Source: Aedes albopictus (Eukaryota; Arthropoda; Insecta; Diptera; Culicidae). From it: a stretch of 64,000 bases of DNA. How positions within the stretch are numbered: position 1 is the first letter of the stretch; every line of letters begins with the position of its first letter. Below are positions 55,681-64,000 of the stretch, one piece after another. A model generated the notes under the pieces. It saw only the letters and a program-made list of their open reading frames with translations, did not search any database and was not told where the DNA came from. Where the stretch lies: NCBI RefSeq assembly GCF_035046485.1, contig NC_085136.1, forward strand, positions 220,228,853-220,292,852. The letters run 5' to 3'. A program made the translations under genes and the position numbers.

Positions 55681-56430
55681 AGAAAGAAATTTGATTTATA
55701 AAAGCTACCTTTGGTGGCGACGGCCAGCCGGAAAGGCGAACAAGGTGCAGAGAGCAAACCAGTCGGCTTTTCATTGCTGGTGATAATCCATTTTCGGCGC
55801 TGCGGGACGAGCGAGAACACATTCTCGGGAGAAAACCGGGTCTGAATTTATCGCACGTCTTTTTTCGCCGATAATGCGTGTGAGAGAGTTTTCTATGATC
55901 ACGATCGTGATCGATAATTTCATTCCCTGCTCAAGCACACCTGTTGGATAGACGCATCACTGTTTATCGATGGGAAAGAGAAACCTTATTTTGGGTAACA
56001 AGTTTATTTGATATACTGAATTTTGGGTGAAATTGGTCCACAAATTATATATATAGTTTGGATTTTTCGTGTACTATTTGGAAAGCTTTCAGAACATGAA
56101 TTTTCCGTGTGTGGTTATTTCACACTGGGGCAGTTGCACAACTCTATGCACAGCACAACCCTACAGATTGACAGTTCCCAGCACGGAGGAAGTTAGGCGT
56201 TCGACAATGTTAGGCATTTGTTAGTTATGTTGCTCATCGAAAATTTTCGGAGAGCATAAATCATAACCCCGAATTTATGCTGAATGTTCGATTTTTTCGC
56301 GCACCATTGACAGTTGAGCAAATGGCAGTGGAAAAACACTTTGTTAGTTGCGGCAGCTTAAAAATCGCGTTCGTCGGTCGAGAAAATGAAAAAAATTGCG
56401 CGTCTCAATTAGTTTAAACTCGTAGGAACT

Positions 56431-56575
56431 ATTTCAGTCGTTTCGTCGTCGAACCCGTCAGTTCCTCGTCGCTGCTGCTGGCCAATAAGTTCGGTTCGTT
56501 CTCGTCCTACTGTCGCCGGAACCAGTCATCACCAAAACAGTGTCCGATTCCGTTAAGTATGGCCTCATCGTGTCG
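56431..56575 (+). promoter_or_regulatory. Possible initiator and first exon ending in a splice donor
   Basis: TTCAGTCG at 56433 resembles the arthropod initiator (TCAGT). A CG-rich leader follows, then ATGGCCTCATCGTGTCG with the donor GTGAGT directly after it at 56576. If real, five codons and two bases of a sixth are encoded, and the intron opens with the AT array. No acceptor or next exon could be chosen with confidence. This is weak, pattern-based evidence. Confidence 0.35.
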
Positions 56576-56587
56576 GTGAGTCACTTT

Positions 56588-58770
56588 AATTTTAATTCAA
56601 TTTCAATTCAATTTTAATTTAATGTAGAATTAAATTTAATTTAAATTTAATTTAAATTTAATTTAAATTTAATTTAAATTTAATTTAAATTTAATCTAAA
56701 TTTAATCTAAATTTAATTTAAATTTAATTTAAATTTAATTTTAATTTAATTTTAATTTAATTTTAATTTAATTTTAATTTAATTTTAATTTAATTTTAAT
56801 TTAATTTTAATTTAATTTTAATTTAATTTTAATTTAATTTTAATTTAATTTTAATTTAATTTTAATTTAATTTTAATTTAATTTTAATTTAATTTTAATT
56901 TAATTTTAATTTAATTTTAATTTAATTTTAATTTAATTTTAATTTAATTTTAATTTAATTTTAATTTAATTTTAATTTAATTTTAATTTAATTTTAATTT
57001 AATTTTAATTTAATTTTAATTAAATTTTAATTAAATTTTAATTTAATTTTAATTTAATTTTAATTTAATTTTAATTTAATTTTAATTTAATTTTAATTTA
57101 ATTTTAATTTAATTTTAATTTAATTTTAATTTAATTTTAATTTAATTTTAATTTAATTTTAATTTAATTTTAATTTAATTTTAATTTAATTTTAATTTAA
57201 TTTTAATTTAATTTTAATTTAATTTTAATTTAATTTTAATTTAATTTTAATTTAATTTTAATTTAATTTTAATTTAATTTTAATTTAATTTTAATTTAAT
57301 TTTAATTTAATTTTAATTTAATTTTAATTTAATTTTAATTTAATTTTAATTTAATTTTAATTTAATTTTAATTTAATTTTAATTTAATTTTAATTTAATT
57401 TTAATTTAATTTTAATTTAATTTTAATTTAATTTTAATTTAATTTTAATTTAATTTTAATTTAATTTTAATTTAATTTTAATTTAATTTTAATTTAATTT
57501 TAATTTAATTTTAATTTAATTTTAATTTAATTTTAATTTAATTTTAATTTAATTTTAATTTAATTTTAATTTAATTTTAATTTAATTTTAATTTAATTTT
57601 AATTTAATTTTAATTTAATTTTAATTTAATTTTAATTCAATTTTAATTTAATTTTAATTTAATTTTAATTTAATTTTAATTTAATTTTAATTTAATTTTA
57701 ATTTAATTTTAATTTAATTTTAATTTAATTTTAATTTAATTTTAATTTAATTTTAATTTAATTTTAATTTAATTTTAATTTAATTTTAATTTAATTTTAA
57801 TTTAATTTTAATTTAATTTTAATTTAATTTTAATTTAATTTTAATTTAATTTTAATTTAATTTTAATTTAATTTTAATTTAATTTTAATTTAATTTTAAT
57901 TCAATTTTAATTTAATTTTAATTTAATTTTAATTTAATTTTAATTTAATTTTAATTTAATTTTAATTTAATTTTAATTTAATTTTAATTTAATTTTAATT
58001 TAATTTTAATTTAATTTTAATTTAATTTTAATTTAATTTTAATTTAATTTTAATTTAATTTTAATTTAATTTTAATTTAATTTTAATTTAATTTTAATTT
58101 AATTTTAATTTAATTTTAATTTAATTTTAATTTAATTTTAATTTAATTTTAATTTAATTTTAATTTAATTTTAATTTAATTTTAATTTAATTTTAATTTA
58201 ATTTTAATTTAATTTTAATTTAATTTTAATTTAATTTTAATTTAATTTTAATTTAATTTTAATTTAATTTTAATTTAATTTTAATTTAATTTTAATTTAA
58301 TTTTAATTTAATTTTAATTTAATTTTAATTTAATTTTAATTTAATTTTAATTTAATTTTAATTTAATTTTAATTTAATTTTAATTTAATTTTAATTTAAT
58401 TTTAATTTAATTTTAATTTAATTTTAATTTAATTTTAATTTAATTTTAATTTAATTTTAATTTAATTTTAATTTAATTTTAATTTAATTTTAATTTAATT
58501 TTAATTTAATTTTAATTTAATTTTAATTTAATTTTAATTTAATTTTAATTTAATTTTAATTTAATTTTAATTTAATTTTAATTTAATTTTAATTTAATTT
58601 TAATTTAATTTTAATTTAATTTTAATTTAATTTTAATTTAATTTTAATTTAATTTTAATTTAATTTTAATTTAATTTTAATTTAATTTTAATTTAATTTT
58701 AATTTAATTTTAATTTAATTTTAATTTAATTTTCATTTAATTTTAATTTAATTTTAATTTAATTTTAATT
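56588..58770. repeat. AT array, 11-bp unit TTTTAATTTAA, about 2.2 kb
   Basis: After a variable lead-in (TTCAATTTCAATTCAA and TTTAAATTTAA forms), the unit TTTTAATTTAA repeats almost without error from about 56740 to 58768, roughly 180-200 copies. Rare variants are TTAAATTTTAA near 57020 and a C substitution near 57640, 57900 and 58733. There are no ORFs. Confidence 0.97.
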
Positions 58771-60176
58771 AAATAAAAATAAAAATTAAAATTAAAATTC
58801 AAAATCAAATTCAAATTCAAATTCAAATTCAAATTAAAATTAAAATTCAAATTAAAATTAAAATTAAAATTAAAATTAAAATTAAAATTAAAATTAAAAT
58901 TAAAATTAAAATTAAAATTAAAATTAAAATTAAAATTAAAATTAAAATTAAAATTAAAATTAAAATTAAAATTAAAATTAAAATTAAAATTAAAATTAAA
59001 ATTAAAATTAAAATTAAAATTAAAATTAAAATTAAAATTAAAATTAAAATTAAAATTAAAATTAAAATTAAAATTAAAATTAAAATTAAAATTAAAATTA
59101 AAATTAAAATTAAAATTAAAATTAAAATTAAAATTAAAATTAAAATTAAAATTAAAATTAAAATTAAAATTAAAATTAAAATTAAAATTAAAATTAAAAT
59201 TAAAATTAAAATTAAAATTAAAATTAAAATTAAAATTAAAATTAAAATTAAAATTAAAATTAAAATTAAAATTAAAATTAAAATTAAAATTAAAATTAAA
59301 ATTAAAATTAAAATTAAAATTAAAATTAAAATTAAAATTAAAATTAAAATTAAAATTAAAATTAAAATTAAAATTAAAATTAAAATTAAAATTAAAATTA
59401 AAATTAAAATTAAAATTAAAATTAAAATTAAAATTAAAATTAAAATTAAAATTAAAATTAAAATTAAAATTAAAATTAAAATTAAAATTAAAATTAAAAT
59501 TAAAATTAAAATTAAAATTAAAATTAAAATTAAAATTAAAATTAAAATTAAAATTAAAATTAAAATTAAAATTAAAATTAAAATTAAAATTAAAATTAAA
59601 ATTAAAATTAAAATTAAAATTAAAATTAAAATTAAAATTAAAATTAAAATTAAAATTAAAATTAAAATTAAAATTAAAATTAAAATTAAAATTAAAATTA
59701 AAATTAAAATTAAAATTAAAATTAAAATTAAAATTAAAATTAAAATTAAAATTAAAATTAAAATTAAAATTAAAATTAAAATTAAAATTAAAATTAAAAT
59801 TAAAATTAAAATTAAAATTAAAATTAAAATTAAAATTAAAATTAAAATTAAAATTAAAATTAAAATTAAAATTAAAATTAAAATTAAAATTAAAATTAAA
59901 ATTAAAATTAAAATTAAAATTAAAATTAAAATTAAAATTAAAATTAAAATTAAAATTAAAATTAAAATTAAAATTAAAATTAAAATTAAAATTAAAATTA
60001 AAATTAAAATTAAAATTAAAATTAAAATTAAAATTAAAATTAAAATTAAAATTAAAATTAAAATTAAAATTAAAATTAAAATTAAAATTAAAATTAAAAT
60101 TAAAATTAAAATTAAAATTAAAATTAAAATTAAAATTAAAATTAAAATTAAAATTAAAATTAAAATTAAAATTAAA
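58771..60176. repeat. AT array, 6-bp unit AAAATT, about 1.3 kb, with a mixed junction
   Basis: 58771-58850 mixes AAATAAAAAT, AAATTCAAATTC and AAATTAAAATTC units. From about 58850 to 60174 AAAATT repeats without a visible error, about 220 copies. Read on the minus strand this opens a Leu-Ile ORF of 471 codons, which is not a gene. The upper strand switches from T-rich to A-rich at the junction with the 11-bp array. Confidence 0.97.
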
Positions 60177-60203
60177 ACGGGCTCCGAGTTGTTTTTATTA
60201 AAC

Positions 60204-60322
60204 ATGTTTCGTCCAGCTTTCATTCGAGGCAAGAGTACGGTTGTAGTAGTGAACGTCGACAAAAGTTCACTACTACAATCACACTTCTTGCTCGAATGAC
60301 AGCTGGAATGAAAACAAGCAGT
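60204..60322. repeat. Imperfect hairpin
   Basis: ATGTTTCGTCCAGCTTTCAT, TCGAG, CAAGAGT and TTGTAGTAGTGAAC pair with GTTCACTACTACAA, CTTGCTCGA and ATGACAGCTGGAATGAAAAC across the loop GTCGACAAAA. It directly follows the 6-bp array. Confidence 0.7.
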
Positions 60323-60552
60323 ATAAAATCTATGCCTAACATTTGTCTAACAGCCCATAGTAAAACATGTCTAACGTTAGTCTAATGTTAGACTAACAAC
60401 ATGTTTCGAATTTGCAACATGTCTAACAAAAGTGTGTCATATCTGTCTAATTTTAGACTAACATTAGCCAAAAGTGAGACAAAAAGTTAGCCTAACATGC
60501 TGGCCAGTTAGTCTCACATTAGGCTAATGTTAGGCTAACTCTCCGTACTGGG

Positions 60553-61294
60553 TTTGATCGGTCATGTCCGTGACCGCTAAGCTGAAAGCCGGTGAAGAGG
60601 TTGCTGCTGACACCTGTCTCTTTTTACCTCACGCATTGAACATGAGCATGTTTTCTTCGGGAAATCATTTAGTGCGTGAGTTGGATAGAGGTAGGTGTCA
60701 ATCATCAACAACTTTTATTTTACGCAAGAAGACAAACCGAAAAAAATGCGAGTTTTCGGCGCGAGTTTTATGGAAAATTTGTATCCATTAGAATCATACG
60801 GAATCTATAATTGTGATTAATTGTTTCTATTCGTGAATGATGTGTAAAATGGAATTACTTCCAGTAATTCAAAGAAGGAATCGTAATTTCTGAACTCTGT
60901 TATGGTTTAAAGCGGAAAGGTTGAAAAAGATTATGTTGGTGCAGTGCCTGATATAAAGTGATACAATAGAATTCCAAAGAATTGTTTGATGTCTCATAAG
61001 TGATAATAGGTTGGTCAATATGTGAACCTGTGAAATGAGACTTACTAAATCATATAAACTCATACTTGATGTGTTGTTTTCCAACCCAAAACCTTGGATT
61101 CGTGAAAAACCAATACTAACAGATATTGACCAATCTCTGCACAGAAGAAATAGTGCTGGTCATTTTTTGTACGAAACATATATATATATTTGTTTTCTTC
61201 TTTTTGTCTGGCTTTACAAAAATAAGCGTAAAATTTTATCAGGAGAAAAAAACAATTGAAATTAAACGTGAAAAAGTGTGATAAAAGCTGAACA
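60553..61294. other. Unassigned stretch, possible exon at 60564-60690
   Basis: A plus frame starts MSVTAKLKAGEEVAADTCLF and reaches a GAG|GTAGGT donor-like site near 60690. It could be a first exon, but no acceptor partner is identified. The remainder is AT-rich. Confidence 0.3.
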
Positions 61295-61369
61295 ATGTCT
61301 ACGGTGCCACCTTCCAATTTCCGAGGTAATGATCATACAAAATCTCCAAAGCTGATGATCGTCTAAACG
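61295..61369 (+). CDS. Short ORF (23 aa) directly before a splice donor
   Basis: ATG at 61295 opens MSTVPPSNFRGNDHTKSPKL and three more residues, ending TAA at 61364-61366. The donor ACG|GTGAGTAAAG follows three bases later. An earlier donor-like GAG|GTAATG lies at about 61324. It could be a leader ORF of a spliced transcript leading to the ORF at 63074, or chance. Confidence 0.25.
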
Positions 61370-61379
61370 GTGAGTAAAG

Positions 61380-63073
61380 TTTACTTGATTTAACATACCT
61401 AAATGCAAATTATGAAATTTCAGCTGAACGACCTATTAAACATTGTCTATAGTTGGTGATAACAGTTGACACAAAATCTATTGATTTTGGTGGGACTGTT
61501 ATCTTTACGTTTAAAATTATGAAGTGTTTTTTTTTTTCGTAAAAGTAAATAAGTAGGGTATGTGTGCCATCAGTAATCTCATGCTCCCATATTCATCCTA
61601 TTCGAAAACAAGCGATTACGGCACCGATTTATTCCGTTCTTTATGTTTTCATGGGTACTCACTTCTAACAAAAAATACAAAAATAAAAAACAAAACAAAC
61701 TACGCTTCAATCCTTTGTTTTTCGTAGGATGAAAATGGGAGCCACATGCTTAACAAGGGAACCAGTACCCTACATTCTTAAATTTCATAACATATTTTAT
61801 ACATTTCCACCTTGCAACACTTTTTGAACGGATGTTTTGAAAGTCTCCATCAATTCTCATACTGGAGATAAACATACATCTCACTCCATTCATTTCCCAT
61901 AGCTCCTTTCTTACCGGTTAGTTTAAATATACTATAGTTCGCAAATCGTTCCCTCACGGCGCTCACATAGTTTCTGGTCCTATTTGACGTATACTCACTA
62001 TCGCCACTTACTCAGCAAGTATGTTTGTCTGTGGTTACACCATAATGGTACTCATCCACCCCGTCCAGCTTTATGGAATTTGTAAATTATCCTACCAATT
62101 TCAGCTGTATTATGGTCAGCAAAACAATGAAAATAATTTCATGGTCGTTACTAACCATTCTTACTATTTTGGCATTATATTATTCAACCATGTTTATTCA
62201 AGATTCGTTATTCATGCAACCCAGTCATCCATCATCAATACAATACCAAAATAACATCTTAAATGGTTCAAGCTTAAAGTCATGTGTGGCAATATCAACA
62301 AAGTTTCAATAAATTTAACGAGATGTTGTAGTTGGTTGAACATTGCTGATGCAATTCTCAATTTTACGATTGATTCAGTAGAAACATGATTTTTATATAT
62401 GATTCTGAACGTGAAACTTTTAGTTTTACACAGGGCTTCCCAACTTACAAAAGACGCTGAATAGCAGCATATGGTTTTGTGTTTTCGAACTCTTATTTAA
62501 CAAAACGATTAGTTGGGTTTGTACATAATGAGACAATCAAAAATAAAGTCCATCGCATAAGAAGGGAAGGAATCTTTGAGAGTTTGACAGCAAATTTATT
62601 GAGTATACGGAATATAATTACAAAGAAGCGATAGAAGGATGGGACTTTAATGTTAAAGCAAATTACACTCACAGTATAAAAATTCTAATATAAAAAGCTA
62701 GGGAAAAAATAGATGTTTAAATATTTGGGAATAAATTGGAAAATATGTAACTACTGATTGGTACAAAAATAGCAATAATAGAAAAAAAAAATCAAATAAA
62801 ATATGGCATAGAGACAACAGTTTCGTTATTCAACGATAAACTTTTTTTGCTGCTTATTTTCAACATAGAAAAAGTAACCGATTTTTATATTGTTTATAGG
62901 AATTCGACGATTAAAGAAAACGAAAACCGGTTGATATCCAAACAGGGGTGACAAAGAAAAGTAGATGTAAGGGGTTCTGTAATACTGGAAAAATCCTTAA
63001 AATACATATATTTTTAATTTACAGACAACACTTTGTTTTTCAAATATAAGTATTTTTCTCTACGATTCCTGCA
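61380..63073. other. AT-rich stretch, possible intron sequence
   Basis: No repeat ends were recognised. Only one weak ORF (62112-62312) stands out. A pyrimidine run with TTCCTGCA lies just before the ATG at 63074. Confidence 0.35.
62112..62312 (+). CDS. Hypothetical small membrane-anchor ORF (66 aa)
   Basis: Starts MVSKTMKIISWSLLTILTIL followed by ALYYSTMF, a basic then hydrophobic run like a signal anchor, then a polar segment to the stop at 62312. The stop overlaps CAATAAATT, a possible polyadenylation signal. An acceptor-like CCAATTTCAG lies just before (62104). The family is not recognised, and it may be chance in AT-rich DNA. Confidence 0.25.
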   Translation: MVSKTMKIISWSLLTILTILALYYSTMFIQDSLFMQPSHPSSIQYQNNILNGSSLKSCVAISTKFQ

Positions 63074-64000
63074 ATGGCTCCCAATAAACGAAAGTGTATT
63101 GGTCGGATGCAAGGTAAAGCGAAAAAAATGAGAGAACAGCGTCACAATGAAACTGCTTTGGCACGAAGTAAACGCCTTTCTGCGTTGCGTGAAAGAGCTA
63201 GGGCATCTAGGGCTTTAGAGAATACAGCAGAGCGGGAGGCCAGGCTAAGTGGTATGGCATACCGAGCGTCTGCAGCCAGAGCTTTAGAGACGGTAGAACA
63301 AAGTGATGATCGGCGACGACATATGGCAGAAAGAGCCGCAGTATCCAGAGCAGCAGAAACACAACAACATCGTGAGGAACGGCTTCAGGACATGGCACGT
63401 CGAGCAACGGTTTCCAGAGCAGAGGAGATAGATGAGCAGCGTGATGTTCGACTGCAGAATATGGCACAACGAGCAGCGGCATCCAGATTTGAGGAGACAC
63501 AGCAACAACGAGAAGTTAGATTGCAAGGTGCAAAACAGCGAGCAGCGACATCCAGAGCAACGGAAACAGCTGAACACCGTGAGGTTCGATTGCAGAATAT
63601 GGCACAACGGGCAGCGACATCCAGATCTATGGAGACACAGCAACAGCGTGAAGCTAGATTGCAAGATGCGGCACAGCGAGCAGTGACATCCAGAGCAACG
63701 GAAACGGTTCAACAACACGAAGCGAGAATACACGATATTGCATTGCGAGGAGTACGATCCAGAGTTGAGGAAACAGATGAGCAGCGTGCGCTTCGACTGC
63801 AGAATATGGCACAACGGGCAGCGGCATCCAGGTCCGGGGAGACACAGCAACAGCATAAAGCTCGATTGCAAGATGCGGCCCATCGAGCAGCGACATCCAG
63901 AGCAGCGGAAACGGTTCAACATCACGAAGCCCGAATACGCGATATTGCAGTGCGAGTATTAAGATCCAGAGCGGAGGAAACAGATGAGCAGCGTGCGGTT
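63074..64000 (+). CDS. Repeat-protein ORF, 23-residue units, runs off the window
   Basis: The ATG at 63074 opens a frame of 309 codons with no stop to the edge. It starts MAPNKRKCIGRMQGKAKKMR, then units of 23 residues with the consensus RLQxMAxRAAxSRxxETxxQ plus REA, about eleven to thirteen copies, rich in Arg, Ala, Gln and Glu and probably helical. Similar Arg/Glu-rich 23-residue repeats precede helicase domains in insect Helitron-type and PIF1-like proteins as far as I remember; that link is inference. GC content is clearly higher than in the flanks. The antisense ORFs here are shadows of the repeat. Confidence 0.7.
   Translation, partial: MAPNKRKCIGRMQGKAKKMREQRHNETALARSKRLSALRERARASRALENTAEREARLSGMAYRASAARALETVEQSDDRRRHMAERAAVSRAAETQQHREERLQDMARRATVSRAEEIDEQRDVRLQNMAQRAAASRFEETQQQREVRLQGAKQRAATSRATETAEHREVRLQNMAQRAATSRSMETQQQREARLQDAAQRAVTSRATETVQQHEARIHDIALRGVRSRVEETDEQRALRLQNMAQRAAASRSGETQQQHKARLQDAAHRAATSRAAETVQHHEARIRDIAVRVLRSRAEETDEQRAV

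Larger units (their letters stand above)
56177..60552. mobile_element. Inverted-repeat-bounded 4.4-kb segment containing the AT arrays
   Basis: CCCAGCACGGAG at 56177 and its inverse CTCCGTACTGGG at 60541-60552 (one mismatch) bound the segment. TTAGGC/GCCTAA words lie just inside both ends, and the right part (60340-60545) has many GTCTAACATTAG-type words. In between are a possible promoter and exon, 3.6 kb of AT repeats and a hairpin. No duplication is clear, so the end call is tentative. Confidence 0.4.

Noticed and set aside
58847..60262. 471-codon minus ORF of alternating Leu and Ile
   Set aside because: It is a translation of the AAAATT simple repeat. The only non-repeat part is a short lead-in with no motif.
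63207..63925. Antisense ORFs rich in Cys and Leu
   Set aside because: They are shadows of the 69-bp repeats encoding the plus-strand 23-residue units.

Overview
The window looks like non-coding, transposon-choked DNA of an Aedes-type mosquito. The evidence is several copies of a tRNA-related SINE of the Feilai type, RTE-like and R1-clade LINE remnants, a Pao/BEL retrotransposon, a P-element-like transposase gene with short introns, and many terminal-inverted-repeat elements with TA, 4-bp or 8-bp target duplications. I find no complete, confidently assignable host gene. The only extended, apparently intact reading frames are a 262-residue LINE ORF1 (18278-19066), a repeat-rich ORF that runs off the right edge (63074-64000) and, with some breaks, the Pao pol and the P-like transposase.

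Layout. 1-5.4 kb: copies of a non-coding family (called here Helentron-like) with a 12-bp inverted motif near both ends, a small palindrome at one end and internal 152-bp tandem units. 5.4-8.8 kb: a decayed R1-clade LINE on the minus strand, cut by a TA-flanked MITE and an hAT-type MITE. 8.9-13.1 kb: a nest of inverted-repeat elements, including a 1.27-kb element with perfect 31-bp ends. 13.1-15.3 kb: unassigned sequence, then a SINE broken by a MITE that is itself broken by another MITE. 15.3-21 kb: a deep nest of TIR element, SINE, Helentron-like element, then an ORF1-only LINE and an hAT-like element. 21-24.6 kb: a degenerate minisatellite and an RTE-like LINE. 24.6-27.7 kb: mostly unassigned. 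27.7-30 kb: a complete Helentron-like copy. 30-33.2 kb: two RTE-like LINE copies in opposite orientation around a small stretch of host DNA. 33.6-42.9 kb: a 3'-truncated Pao/BEL element whose gag is split by a 3.04-kb hAT-like element with SINE and foldback inserts and an apparently spliced coding fragment. 43.7-44.4 kb: a 641-bp hAT-type foldback. 46-49 kb: the P-like transposase gene (minus). 49.2-51.7 kb: a 136-bp satellite carrying paired AAGATGGCGG motifs. 53-54.2 kb: three more repeat elements. 56.2-60.6 kb: an inverted-repeat-bounded segment holding about 2.2 kb of an 11-bp AT repeat followed by 1.3 kb of a 6-bp AT repeat. 63.1 kb to the end: an ORF built of 23-residue repeats.

The genes do not form a host pathway. 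They are mobile-element genes at different stages of decay, and the order of insertion can often be read from target duplications. The most unusual items are the ORF1-only LINE, the P-like transposase whose five exons stay in phase despite two in-frame stops, the satellite with dense YY1/PHO-like motifs, the hAT-like element with a spliced coding fragment, and the 23-residue-repeat ORF. All family names are from motif recognition by eye, with no database search.
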